The position numbers and the translations under genes are program-made. 64,000 bases of DNA from DATJLY01 sp035518375 (GTDB lineage Bacteria > Pseudomonadota > Alphaproteobacteria > ATCC43930 > CGMCC-115725): positions 1-64,000 of the forward strand of contig DATIXQ010000026.1 of the NCBI GenBank assembly GCA_035518375.1, given 5' to 3'. The notes under the pieces are model-generated. The model was not told the DNA's origin. It made no database searches and worked only from the letters and a program-made list of their open reading frames with translations. Shown in pieces: positions 9,701 through 16,459 of this stretch. Every line of letters starts with the position of its first letter. The stretch's first letter is position 1.

Positions 9701-10357
9701 GCGTGCCTCGCGCACCCACAGATCCATGATCCCGCCTTCGTTGACGAGATCGTCGCTGACCGACTGGATGAAGCAGGCGTGCGGCTGCGGATGCTCGTAG
9801 GCGCTCTCCGACAGGCGCAATTCGCTGGTCTTGTAGTCGACGTAGTGGTGCCCTTGCGCCGGCCCGTCGATGCCGTAGGCCCAATGGAGCCCGGTGTTGA
9901 ACCACTGCGGCGAGTTGGGCACGCCCATCTGCTTCGCGAGCATGAAGCAGGTCTCGTCGTAATAGGCGCGGGCGTCAGCCTCGCTATCGAAATAGCCGCC
10001 TTTCCAGCCCCAGTAGGTCCAGGTGCCGGCAAGCCGGTGGAACACTTCCTTGGCGCTCGTCTCCGAGCCCGAGCGCGCCGTCGCCGGCTGGTCCTCGGCG
10101 GGCATGTGCCGCCACAGCCACTCCGGCACGTCTTGCTCCGCGACCGCCGTCAGCTTCGCCGGCACGCCCGCCTTGCGGAAATATTTTTGCGCGAGGATGT
10201 CGCACGCGACCTGGCTCCAGAAGGCCGGCACTTCGATGTCGGGCTGGTGGAAGACGCGAGAGCCGTCGGGGTTGCGGATTTCGCTCGTCGCCTTGCGGAA
10301 CGCGATGCCGTGATAGGGGTCTTTGCCAGCGGCCGTGAAGCGACGCTCGATGCGCAT
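6701..10357 (-). CDS. nrdJ: vitamin B12-dependent (class II) ribonucleoside-diphosphate reductase NrdJ
   Basis: A 1218-residue adenosylcobalamin-dependent reductase that makes deoxyribonucleotides with or without oxygen. Visible landmarks are NSPQWFNTGLHWAYGI near residue 150, the radical-site cysteine text NPCSEYMFLDDTACNLASLN, VIAPTGTTGLVMDCDTTGVE, and DCANPCGRNGKRCL. The C-terminus carries the cysteine-rich tail GDSCGDCGNFTLVRNGTC then CLKCDTCGSTSGCS, expected for substrate re-reduction or zinc binding. The start at 10357 gives MRIERRFTAAGKDPYHGIAF with GGGGGAAC upstream; the frame continues to 10420 without family similarity. The gene is monocistronic, with a leader of up to 178 bp and tandem terminators. 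No B12 box typical of a cobalamin riboswitch is seen in the leader. Confidence 0.97.
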   Translation of the reverse strand: MRIERRFTAAGKDPYHGIAFRKATSEIRNPDGSRVFHQPDIEVPAFWSQVACDILAQKYFRKAGVPAKLTAVAEQDVPEWLWRHMPAEDQPATARSGSETSAKEVFHRLAGTWTYWGWKGGYFDSEADARAYYDETCFMLAKQMGVPNSPQWFNTGLHWAYGIDGPAQGHHYVDYKTSELRLSESAYEHPQPHACFIQSVSDDLVNEGGIMDLWVREARIFKYGSGSGSNFSKVRGEGERLSGGGRSSGLMSFLKIGDRAAGAIKSGGTTRRAAKMVTVDVDHPDIETYVEWKVVEEQKVAALVAGSKLAEKHLNLIIAACHGVAAEALGAGRFDPARNAALKREIRAARRAMIPENYVQRVIQFAEQGHSSIEFRTYDTDWDSEAYLTVSGQNSNNSVRVSHDFLERVREDGEWRLTRRTDGKVAKTLKARELWDKICYAAWASADPGLQYDTTINEWHTCPASGRINASNPCSEYMFLDDTACNLASLNLLAFRREDGSYDIPAYEHAIRLWTITLEISVLMAQFPSREIARLSYEYRTLGLGYANLGGLLMAAGLSYDSDAGRALCAALTAILTGVGYATSAEMAGELGPFAGFAANREPMLRVIRNHRRAAHGDAEGYERLSIAPVPLDAANCPDPALVEAAKRAWDSALALGEQHGYRNAQATVIAPTGTTGLVMDCDTTGVEPDFALVKFKKLAGGGYFRIINRGVPEALRTLGYGAHEIETITQYAVGRGTLKDAPAVNHRQLKSKGFTDGAIEVLEQALVSAFDIKFAFNKWTLGEEFCRTAFGFTAEQMADAAFDMLQALGYSKSEIEAANTYCCGAMTLEGAPHLKPEHLAVFDCANPCGRNGKRCLSVESHIRMLAAAQPFISGAISKTINMPNSASVEDCKSAYMLSWQLALKANALYRDGSKLSQPLQSALFEDEDEEADALVERAPAARVPLVAERIVERIIERVLPRSERKRLPQRRKGYTQKAMVGGHKVYLRTGEYEDGALAEVFIDMHKEGSAFRSLMNNFAIAISIGMQYGVPLEEFVEAFTFTRFEPAGIVEGNDAIKMATSLLDYIFRELAISYLGRNDLAHVQPGDVMPDTVGKGSAESTLPDGGGVAAMVQRMASTGYVRSRLTVLQGGANGATASLATATASATAVDVAQGLAVAAIAEPDARTVVMAARIEQIRVAKAKGYEGDSCGDCGNFTLVRNGTCLKCDTCGSTSGCS

Positions 10358-10498
10358 TTGTGGCGTTCCCCCGAAAGTACCAGGCTTTACCGGTGCTTCC
10401 CACCACCCGTTGGGCCACACCGTGTGTCAGAACACAAAGTCTGGCCCTAAACGCGCGAGAGCGTCAAGCCTCAAATTCGCCATAGGACAGAAATCCTG

Positions 10499-10514
10499 CC
10501 CCAATATCTTGGGT
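10499..10514. promoter_or_regulatory. NrdR-box-like palindrome upstream of nrdJ
   Basis: CCCCAATATCTTGGGT matches the core of the NrdR operator (C-W-A-T-A-T-x-T-W-G) and is a near-palindrome. It sits about 142 bp upstream of the nrdJ start. NrdR boxes usually occur in pairs about three helical turns apart, and I do not find a good second copy, so this is tentative. Confidence 0.4.
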
Positions 10515-10535
10515 AATACGTCTTGACCCGAAGGC

Positions 10536-10922
10536 CTATGTTGTGGGCGTGCCCGCGAAACAGAGCACGTAGCCGTCGGGGTCGAGGACATAGAAATCGC
10601 GCGTGCCCCACGCGGTCGGCGCGAGCGGCTTGATGATGGCGGCGCCCTTGGCGGCGCAGGCCGCGTGGAATTCGTCGATTCCGGCGACGGCAGCATAAAG
10701 ATCGAGATGCTCGTTGGCGCGGCGATGTTGGCGCTCGGCGTCGTTCTTGGGCGCGCACTTCAGATGGAGTTCGAAGCCGTCGCGTGTCCCGACCGCATAG
10801 AAGCCGCCCCACGGCGTGCCAAACGTGAAGCCGAGCACGTCGCGGTAAAAGGCAATCGCGCGGTCGAGGTCGTCGACCAGGAATTGCGGCGCGAGCGAGG
10901 TGAGGCGCGGCGTGTCGCTCAC
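10536..10922 (-). CDS. VOC family (glyoxalase/bleomycin-resistance-like) protein
   Basis: A 128-residue single vicinal-oxygen-chelate domain. It shows the two beta-alpha-beta repeats: LAPQFLVDDLDRAIAFYRDV and GFTFGTPWGGFYAVGTRDG in the first half, and FHAACAAKGAAIIKPL with the terminal DFYVLDPDGYVLCF in the second. The start is a GTG at 10922 whose bases overlap the TGA of the upstream CXXC gene (GTGA), a sign of translational coupling. Whether it is an enzyme or a resistance protein cannot be told; the metal-ligand His/Glu pattern looks incomplete (EHLDLYAAV retains one His). Confidence 0.85.
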   Translation of the reverse strand: MSDTPRLTSLAPQFLVDDLDRAIAFYRDVLGFTFGTPWGGFYAVGTRDGFELHLKCAPKNDAERQHRRANEHLDLYAAVAGIDEFHAACAAKGAAIIKPLAPTAWGTRDFYVLDPDGYVLCFAGTPTT

Positions 10923-11173
10923 GGTTCGGTCGCCCCCGCGCGCCGGTAGAGCACTTTGCCGCAGGCATGGCAGCAAAGTTCGGGCGGCAGCGCGACGTGC
11001 TCCCGCGGCGGCTCGGGCTTCGGCTCCTCGAAGCCTTCGAGATCGGGAAAGATGACGCAGCACGCGCACACCGAGCCGTTGCTGCCGGCGTCATAGAGCC
11101 GCAGCATCTCCTCGCTCCAAGGCGCGTCGCAGAAGACGCAGCGCGGCCGTGTGTCGGGCTCGAGATTTGCCAT
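10919..11173 (-). CDS. small CXXC (zinc-ribbon-like) hypothetical protein
   Basis: An 84-residue protein with three CXXC pairs: CVFC near residue 12, CACC near residue 36 and CHAC near residue 69. This spacing suggests one or two zinc-ribbon sites. It begins MANLEPDTRPRCVFCDAP and ends at a TGA that overlaps the start of the VOC gene by four bases, so the two are translated together. I do not recognise a named family. It is divergent from the FAH-family hydrolase, with 114 bp between the starts. Confidence 0.7.
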   Translation of the reverse strand: MANLEPDTRPRCVFCDAPWSEEMLRLYDAGSNGSVCACCVIFPDLEGFEEPKPEPPREHVALPPELCCHACGKVLYRRAGATEP

Positions 11174-11219
11174 CCGCGCGATGTTAGCAGCGGGTGCCGC
11201 GCGCTGCGATAGGCGCCAG

Positions 11220-11248
11220 ATGACCCGCGCTGACGAGCATCCTATAGT
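11220..11248 (+). promoter_or_regulatory. possible sigma-70 promoter for the FAH-family gene
   Basis: ATGACC (11220-11225), a 17-bp spacer and TATAGT (11243-11248) lie 39 bp upstream of the ATG at 11288. The -10 is good and the -35 matches at four of six positions. Confidence 0.45.
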
Positions 11249-11287
11249 GTGCCGCGGCAGCGAGAGATCGCGACGAGGAGGGCACCC

Positions 11288-12160
11288 ATGAAGATCTGTT
11301 GGTTCAATGACAATCGTCTCGGGCTCGTGAAGGGCGACCGCGTCCTCGACGTGACGAAGGCGCTCGAGAAGCTGCCGAAGCTCACCTATCCCTATCCCAA
11401 GGGCGATCCGCTCATCACCAACCTCGAGCGCATGAAGCCCGAGATCCTCGCGGCGTCCGAAGGCGCGTCCTCGGTCGCGGTGAAGGACGCGAAATTCCTC
11501 TCGCCGGTCCCGTCGCCGACCAAGATCATCGGCACGCCGACGAACTACATGGACCATCGCGAGGAAGCGCAGCAGCAGCGCGAGGTGTTCAGCGGCGGCG
11601 TGCCGAACCGCTACACCGGCTCGATCGAGGAGCAGGGGCTGTTCCTCAAGGCGAACAGTGCGCTCGTCGGCACCGGCGAGGGCGTGCGCCTGCGCTTTCC
11701 CGACCGCCGCACCGACCACGAGATGGAATTGGGCGTCATCATCGGCAAGAAATCGACCAACATCGGCAAGGCCGAGGCGCTGTCGATCGTGGCGGGATAC
11801 TGCATCGCGCTCGACATGGTGGTGCGCGGCTCGCAGGACAGGAGCTTCCGCAAGTCGATCGACACCTATGCCGTCGCCGGTCCGTGGTTTGTCACGCCCG
11901 ACGAGATTGGCGATCCGCAGAATCTCGATTTCTCGCTCGCGGTGAACGGCGCGGTGAAGCAGAAGTCCAACACCAAGATGATGATCATGGACCTCGTCAC
12001 GCAGATCTCCTGGGCTTCGACCTACTACACGCTGTGGCCGGGCGACATCATCATGAGCGGCACCTGTGCCGGCGTGAGCCAGGTGAAGCCGGGCGACGTC
12101 ATGCACTGCGAGATCGAGAAGATCGGCGCGGCCGACGTTCGCGTCGTCGCCATCGACTGA
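11288..12160 (+). CDS. fumarylacetoacetate hydrolase family protein
   Basis: A 290-residue member of the FAH superfamily, which includes fumarylpyruvate hydrolases, acylpyruvases and decarboxylases acting on 2-oxo acids. The C-terminal catalytic domain starts near residue 75: PTKIIGTPTNYMDHREEA, then DHEMELGVIIGKKS with the metal-binding acidic residues, then DRSFRKSIDTYAVAGPWFVT and SGTCAGVSQVKPGDV. It is too short and differently organised to be fumarylacetoacetase of tyrosine catabolism itself. The start at 11288 follows GAGGAGGGCACCC. It ends one base before the NDUFA12 gene, giving a compact run NDUFA12-mlaD-methyltransferase. The exact substrate is unknown. Confidence 0.9.
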   Translation: MKICWFNDNRLGLVKGDRVLDVTKALEKLPKLTYPYPKGDPLITNLERMKPEILAASEGASSVAVKDAKFLSPVPSPTKIIGTPTNYMDHREEAQQQREVFSGGVPNRYTGSIEEQGLFLKANSALVGTGEGVRLRFPDRRTDHEMELGVIIGKKSTNIGKAEALSIVAGYCIALDMVVRGSQDRSFRKSIDTYAVAGPWFVTPDEIGDPQNLDFSLAVNGAVKQKSNTKMMIMDLVTQISWASTYYTLWPGDIIMSGTCAGVSQVKPGDVMHCEIEKIGAADVRVVAID

Positions 12161-12161
12161 C

Positions 12162-12554
12162 ATGACCATCGGCACGCGTATCATGACCTGGCTCCGGGGC
12201 GAGCCCGTGGGCACGGACGCGTTCGGCAACCGCTACTTCCGCGACAAGCGGCATCTGCCGCGCGCGGGAGGCGGCGGGCGGGGAAGCCGCGAGAAGCGCT
12301 GGGTGCTCTATGCCGGCCCGGCCGATGCCTCGCGCGTGCCGCCGGAATGGCATGCCTGGCTCCATCACACGGTGGACGAGGTGCCGAAGGACGGCGGCAA
12401 GCTGCATTATTCCTGGCAGAAGCCGCACCAGCCCAACCTCTCCGGCACGCCCAAGGCCTACCGTCCGCCGGGCTCCGTGCTCGTTGGCGGCCCGCGCGAG
12501 CGCACCACCGCCGATTACGAGCCGTGGCGTCCCGACGAGGAGACGGCGCAATGA
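12162..12554 (+). CDS. NADH:ubiquinone oxidoreductase subunit NDUFA12
   Basis: A 130-residue supernumerary complex I subunit, homologous to mitochondrial B17.2/NDUFA12 and found in alphaproteobacteria. Diagnostic text is GTDAFGNRYFRDK, RWVLYAGPADASRVPPEWHA, WLHHTVDEVP and the C-terminal PNLSGTPKAYRPPGS. It acts at the membrane-facing side of the peripheral arm. Its ATG is one base after the upstream stop, and its TGA overlaps the ATG of mlaD (ATGA), so it belongs to an operon with lipid-transport rather than other respiratory genes. This chromosomal separation from the nuo operon is usual in the group. Confidence 0.97.
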   Translation: MTIGTRIMTWLRGEPVGTDAFGNRYFRDKRHLPRAGGGGRGSREKRWVLYAGPADASRVPPEWHAWLHHTVDEVPKDGGKLHYSWQKPHQPNLSGTPKAYRPPGSVLVGGPRERTTADYEPWRPDEETAQ

Positions 12555-13102
12555 GCCGCAACGCCGTCGAAACGGTGATGGGCGCGGTGGTACTTATTGT
12601 CGCCGCGCTTTTCCTGTTCTTCGCCTACACGACGAGCCAGGTGCGTGCCGTCTCGGGATACGAGCTGACGGCGCGCTTCAACCGCGTCGAGGGCTTGCGC
12701 GACGGCGGCGACGTGCGCATCAGCGGCATCAAGGTCGGCTCGATCGTCTCGCAGACGCTCGACCCGAAGAACTTCGTCGCCGTCGTCACGATGAGCATCG
12801 ATCCGTCGATCAAGCTTCCGGTCGATACGGTCGCGACCATCACCTCGGCGGGGCTGTTCGGCGACAAGTACCTGTCGCTCGAGCCCGGCAATGAGGACGA
12901 CAACATCAAGCCCGGCGGCGAGATCGAGCATACGCAGTCGCCGATGAGCCTCGAATCGCTCATCGGCCAATACATCTTCAGTCAGCAGCCGGCGCAGAAG
13001 GGCGGAGGCGGGGCGCAGGGCGGAGCGCCGCCAGCGGCGACCCCGGGCGCCGCGGCGCCGGCAGGTCCGGCAGGCAATGGCACCCTCCCGCCCGCGAAGT
13101 GA
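12551..13102 (+). CDS. mlaD: MlaD-type phospholipid transport substrate-binding protein
   Basis: A 183-residue inner-membrane-anchored MCE-domain protein of the Mla pathway that keeps phospholipids out of the outer leaflet of the outer membrane. One transmembrane helix (VMGAVVLIVAALFLFFAY, residues 9-26) precedes the MCE domain with YELTARFNRVEGLRDGGDVR, SGIKVGSIV and TSAGLFGDKYLSLEPG. The tail after residue 145 is rich in Gly, Pro and Ala. The ATG overlaps the NDUFA12 stop. No mlaE, mlaF, mlaB or mlaC is adjacent, so the ABC partner must be encoded elsewhere. Confidence 0.93.
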   Translation: MSRNAVETVMGAVVLIVAALFLFFAYTTSQVRAVSGYELTARFNRVEGLRDGGDVRISGIKVGSIVSQTLDPKNFVAVVTMSIDPSIKLPVDTVATITSAGLFGDKYLSLEPGNEDDNIKPGGEIEHTQSPMSLESLIGQYIFSQQPAQKGGGGAQGGAPPAATPGAAAPAGPAGNGTLPPAK

Positions 13103-13856
13103 GCCGGTCCAACACTGGGACCCCGAACGCTATCGCCGCAATGCATCGTTCGTCGCGGCCGGCGGCGCGCCCGTGCTCGAGCTGCTGGCGCCGCAGCCGG
13201 GCGAGCGCATCCTCGACCTCGGTTGTGGCGAGGGGGCGCTCACCGCTCTCATTGCCGAGCGCACCGAGGTCGTAGGCGTCGACGCCAGCGCCGAGCAGGT
13301 GGCCTCGGCGCGGGCCCGTGGCCTCGACGCACGCGTGATGGACGCGGCGGCGCTGCCGTTCGAGCACGAGTTCGACGCCGTCTTCAGCAACGCGGCGCTC
13401 CACTGGATCAAGGATCTCGACGCCGTGGTCGCGGGCGTGCGCCGGGCTTTGAAGCCGGGCGGCCGCTTTGTTGCCGAGATGGGGGGCGAGGGCAACGTCG
13501 CGATCATGCGCGAGGCGATGCATCGCGTGTTCGCACGGCACGGCGTCGATGTCGCCGCCGCCGACCCGTGGCGCTTCCTCTCGGTCGCGGAGGGGCGTGC
13601 GCTCCTCGGGCGGCACGGCTTCGCCGTTCGCTTCATCGAGCTCATCCCGCGCCCGACGCCACTCCCGGGCGCGCTCGGGGATTGGCTCGACACGTTCGCC
13701 GAGACCTTCCTCAAGCGTCTGCCCGAGGCGCAGCGCGGCCCTGTAAAAGCCGAAATCGAGGAGCATCTAAAGGACCGGCTGCGCGACCCGGCCGGGCGCT
13801 GGACGGCGGATTATGTCCGGCTGAGGTTCGCGGCCGAGCTTGCCTCCGGGACGTGA
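13077..13856 (+). CDS. class I SAM-dependent methyltransferase
   Basis: A 259-residue Rossmann-fold methyltransferase. Motif I ILDLGCGEGALTALIAE near residue 45, an acidic motif II VVGVDASAEQV, motif III-like ARVMDAAALPF and FDAVFSNAALHWIKD near residue 100 are all present, followed by ALKPGGRFVAEMGG. The pattern recalls trans-aconitate or Bud23-like methyltransferases but the substrate is not evident. The ATG at 13077 lies inside the 3' end of mlaD (26-bp overlap), so translation is probably coupled. Confidence 0.88.
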   Translation: MAPSRPRSEPVQHWDPERYRRNASFVAAGGAPVLELLAPQPGERILDLGCGEGALTALIAERTEVVGVDASAEQVASARARGLDARVMDAAALPFEHEFDAVFSNAALHWIKDLDAVVAGVRRALKPGGRFVAEMGGEGNVAIMREAMHRVFARHGVDVAAADPWRFLSVAEGRALLGRHGFAVRFIELIPRPTPLPGALGDWLDTFAETFLKRLPEAQRGPVKAEIEEHLKDRLRDPAGRWTADYVRLRFAAELASGT

Positions 13857-13860
13857 TCCG

Positions 13861-14085
13861 ATGGCGCCGAAGAAACTCGACCTGCCGACCTGGCGCACGC
13901 CCGCGGGCGAGGCGGTCTCGTGCCTCGACAAGATCAAGGTTTTGAACGAGAACCTCGAAGAAATTCGCGTCCTCGCGCAAGAGGCGCTCGAGGATGCGGT
14001 GCTCATGGGGGCGGACGAGCAGCAGTTCAAGAAAGTTCTGCATATGATCGCAGAACTAATTGAAAATCCATATAAAAAATCTTGA
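13861..14085 (+). CDS. small conserved hypothetical protein
   Basis: A 74-residue, mostly helical protein: MAPKKLDLPTWRTPAGEAVS, then SCLDKIKVLNENLEEIRVLA with strong coiled-coil character, then EQQFKKVLHMIAELIENPY. It starts five bases after the methyltransferase stop. I do not know its function. Its 3' end (about 14040-14095) is sharply more AT-rich than the surroundings. Confidence 0.65.
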   Translation: MAPKKLDLPTWRTPAGEAVSCLDKIKVLNENLEEIRVLAQEALEDAVLMGADEQQFKKVLHMIAELIENPYKKS

Positions 14086-14099
14086 AGCTAAAGTGCTAC

Positions 14100-14537
14100 A
14101 TGAGGCTGGCCAAAGGGGCCCGCCGCGCTGATCTGGGGATCGGCTCGATCGCTTGCGTGGCGGCCTTCGTCGCCGCCACGGTGCCGGTGCGCGCCGAGAC
14201 CGTGGCGGTGCTCCAGGGCCTCGACAAGATCACGGCGCGCAGCTCCACCTTCGACGCGCCGGTCGACCAGAGCGTCCGCTTCGGCTCGCTTCTCATCACG
14301 GTGCGCGCTTGCGTCAAGCGGCCGCCGGAAGAGCCGCCCGAGACGGCGGCCTTCCTTCAGATCGACGAGGTGCGCTCTTCCGGCACGACGTTCGAATCGA
14401 AGCGCGTCTTCAGCGGCTGGATGTTCGCCTCGAGCCCCGCGATCTCGGCGATGGAGGACCCGATCTACGACGTCGGCGTGCTCGACTGCAAGAGCGACAC
14501 GACCGACGCGCCGCCAAGCGGCTCGCCCGAGAAGTAG
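14100..14537 (+). CDS. DUF2155 domain-containing secreted protein
   Basis: A 145-residue exported protein. An N-terminal signal (LGIGSIACVAAFVAATVPVRAE) is followed by the DUF2155 domain: VLQGLDKITARSSTFDAPVD, FGSLLITVRACVKRPPEEPP and KRVFSGWMFASSPAISAMED with VYDV-like text and a terminal conserved Cys. Function is unknown, but the family sits next to aat in many alphaproteobacteria, as here. I prefer the ATG at 14100; a TTG at 14082 overlaps the previous stop. The last 73 bp overlap the 3' end of aat on the other strand. Confidence 0.88.
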   Translation: MRLAKGARRADLGIGSIACVAAFVAATVPVRAETVAVLQGLDKITARSSTFDAPVDQSVRFGSLLITVRACVKRPPEEPPETAAFLQIDEVRSSGTTFESKRVFSGWMFASSPAISAMEDPIYDVGVLDCKSDTTDAPPSGSPEK

Positions 14538-15118
14538 CCGCGCGACTCGAGCGCGTGGTCGAGGCGGCGGTGATAGGCCGCGCGCGAGATCTCGGCCCCG
14601 CCGAACTGCGTCAGGTGGCTTGTCATGAACTGCGTGTCGAGTAGCTTGAACCCGCCAAGCTTCAGCCGCGCGACGAGATGGACGAGCGCCACCTTGCTCG
14701 CATCCGTGACGCGGCTGAACATGCTTTCGCCGAAGAAGGCCGCGCCGAGGCTCACGCCGTAGAGGCCGCCGACCAGCTTCCCGTCGTGCATCACCTCGAC
14801 ACTATGGGCGTTGCCCATGCGGAAGAGTCCGCTGTAGAGCCGCGCGATCTCGGCGTTGATCCAGGTCTTGGGCCGGTCCGGGCCCGGCTCGGCGCAGGCT
14901 TCGACCACGGCAGCGAAGGCGCGGTCGCAGCACACCTCGAACGGCGCGTTGCGCACGGTGCGCGCGAGCCGGCGCGAGAGGTGGAACTTGTCGAGCGGCA
15001 GAATGCCGCGGCGCTCGGGATCGACCCAGTAAAGCTGCGGATCCTCGGCGGATTCCGCCATGGGAAAGATACCGGCCGCATAGGCGCGCAGCAGGATCGC
15101 CGGCGTCAGCACCGTCAT
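14465..15118 (-). CDS. aat: leucyl/phenylalanyl-tRNA--protein transferase
   Basis: A 217-residue enzyme that adds Leu or Phe to N-terminal Arg or Lys of proteins, marking them for ClpS-ClpAP degradation. Family text includes AYAAGIFPMAES, YWVDPERRGILPLDKFHLSR, RPKTWINAEIARLYSGLF, AHSVEVMHDGKLVGGLYGVS and FFGESMFSRVTDASKVALVH. The C-terminus ends in LLQSSTPTS, close to the usual LQSxTQTS of alphaproteobacteria, so the 73-bp overlap with the DUF2155 gene is real. The ATG overlaps the accC stop by four bases. Functionally it connects to clpA at the other end of the region. Confidence 0.96.
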   Translation of the reverse strand: MTVLTPAILLRAYAAGIFPMAESAEDPQLYWVDPERRGILPLDKFHLSRRLARTVRNAPFEVCCDRAFAAVVEACAEPGPDRPKTWINAEIARLYSGLFRMGNAHSVEVMHDGKLVGGLYGVSLGAAFFGESMFSRVTDASKVALVHLVARLKLGGFKLLDTQFMTSHLTQFGGAEISRAAYHRRLDHALESRGYFSGEPLGGASVVSLLQSSTPTS

Positions 15119-16455
15119 GGCGCAGGCGCGAGCAGCCGCTCGAGCCAGCCGATGTCGTAGTCGCCGTCGATATATTCGGGCTCGGCGATGATGCGCTGCA
15201 AGAGCGGGATCGTGGTGTCGATGCCGTCGATCACGAATTCCTCGAGCGCGCGCCGGAGCCGCATCAGGCATTCGTTGCGCTGCGTGCCGTGCGCGACAAG
15301 CTTCGCGACCAGGCTGTCGTAGTGCGGCGGCACCGTGTAGCCCTGGTAGAGCGCGCTGTCGACGCGGATGCCGAGCCCGCCCGGCGCGTGATAGCTCGTC
15401 ACGGTGCCAGGGGACGGGGTGAAGCTCTGCGGATGCTCGGCGTTGACGCGGCATTCGATGGCGTGGCCCGTGAGCGTGATCGCTTCCTGCCGCAGGCCCA
15501 AGGGGCTCCCGGCGGCGATGCGGATCTGCTCGCGCACGAGGTCGATGCCGCTCACCATTTCGGAGATGGGATGCTCGACCTGGAGCCGCGCGTTCGTCTC
15601 GATGAAGAAGAACGCGCCGTCGGCGACCAGGAATTCGAGCGTCCCGGCGCTGCGGTAGCCGAGCTTCGACATGGCCGCGGCGGCGCCATCGCACAGGCGC
15701 TGGCGCTCGGCGGGATTGAGCGCGGGCGACGGCGTTTCCTCGATCAGCTTCTGGTGCTTGCGCTGGATCGAGCAGTCGCGTTCGCCGAGATGGATGACCG
15801 CTCCGGTGCCGTCGCCCAGGACTTGCACTTCGACATGGCGCGGCCGTTCGAGATAGCGCTCGAGATAGACCGAGCCGTCGCCAAAAAAGGATTTGGCCTC
15901 GGTCGAGGCCAGCGCGAGGAGAGGCTTGAGCTCCGCCTCCTCGCGCACGAGCCGCATGCCGCGTCCGCCGCCGCCGGCCGCGGCCTTGATGAGCACCGGA
16001 TAGCCGATGCGTCGCGCTTCGGCTTCGGCCATCGCCGGATCGGCAAGCGTGGGCGACCCCGGCACCACCTGAAGCCCGAGCGAGATGGCCGCTCCGCGCG
16101 CGGCGACCTTGTCGCCCATGAGCCGCAGATGCTCCGGCGACGGGCCGATGAAGGTGAGCCCGTGCTCCTCCACCATCGCGGCGAAATCGGCGTTCTCGGA
16201 GAGGAAGCCGACGCCGGGATGAATGGCATCGGCGCCGGTAATCGCCGCCGCCGACAGGATTGCCGGAACGTTGAGATAGCTCGCCCGCGCCGGGGGCGGG
16301 CCGATGCACACGCTCTCGTCGGCAAGGCGCACATGCATGGCGTTGGCGTCCGCGGTCGAGTGCACCGCGACCGTCCGGATGCCCATCTCGCGGCAGGCGC
16401 GGTGGATGCGGAGCGCGATCTCGCCGCGGTTGGCAATCAGGACTTTCTCGAACAT
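15115..16455 (-). CDS. accC: acetyl-CoA carboxylase, biotin carboxylase subunit
   Basis: A 446-residue ATP-grasp enzyme that carboxylates the biotin on AccB, the first step of fatty acid synthesis. Landmarks: FEKVLIANRGEIALRIHRAC at the N-terminus, FLSENADFAAMVEEHGLTFI, the glycine-rich ATP loop KAAAGGGGRGMRLV near residue 160, CSIQRKHQKLIEETPSP, and FIETNARLQVEHPISEMVSG with catalytic Glu and Arg. Length is normal. It follows accB by five bases and overlaps aat, in the order aroQ-accB-accC-aat. Confidence 0.97.
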   Translation of the reverse strand: MFEKVLIANRGEIALRIHRACREMGIRTVAVHSTADANAMHVRLADESVCIGPPPARASYLNVPAILSAAAITGADAIHPGVGFLSENADFAAMVEEHGLTFIGPSPEHLRLMGDKVAARGAAISLGLQVVPGSPTLADPAMAEAEARRIGYPVLIKAAAGGGGRGMRLVREEAELKPLLALASTEAKSFFGDGSVYLERYLERPRHVEVQVLGDGTGAVIHLGERDCSIQRKHQKLIEETPSPALNPAERQRLCDGAAAAMSKLGYRSAGTLEFLVADGAFFFIETNARLQVEHPISEMVSGIDLVREQIRIAAGSPLGLRQEAITLTGHAIECRVNAEHPQSFTPSPGTVTSYHAPGGLGIRVDSALYQGYTVPPHYDSLVAKLVAHGTQRNECLMRLRRALEEFVIDGIDTTIPLLQRIIAEPEYIDGDYDIGWLERLLAPAP

Positions 16456-16459
16456 CGCC

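Noticed and set aside
6968..10450. Long plus-strand frames opposite nrdJ
   Set aside because: Antisense to a fully conserved gene and without any family signature.
10358..10498. Cobalamin riboswitch before nrdJ
   Set aside because: Expected for a B12-dependent enzyme, but I find no B12 box and cannot fold the conserved core from the sequence.
10530..10550. Second NrdR box
   Set aside because: The best match keeps about 7 of 10 core bases, lies partly in the VOC coding end and has the wrong spacing.
11288..12160. Assignment as fumarylacetoacetase of the tyrosine pathway
   Set aside because: The protein is about 130 residues shorter than that enzyme and lacks its N-terminal domain; it belongs to the general FAH family.
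14465..16309. A 614-codon minus-strand frame running through accC into aat
   Set aside because: Only its last 217 codons are aat. The upstream part is a second reading frame of accC with Arg/Gly-rich nonsense composition.
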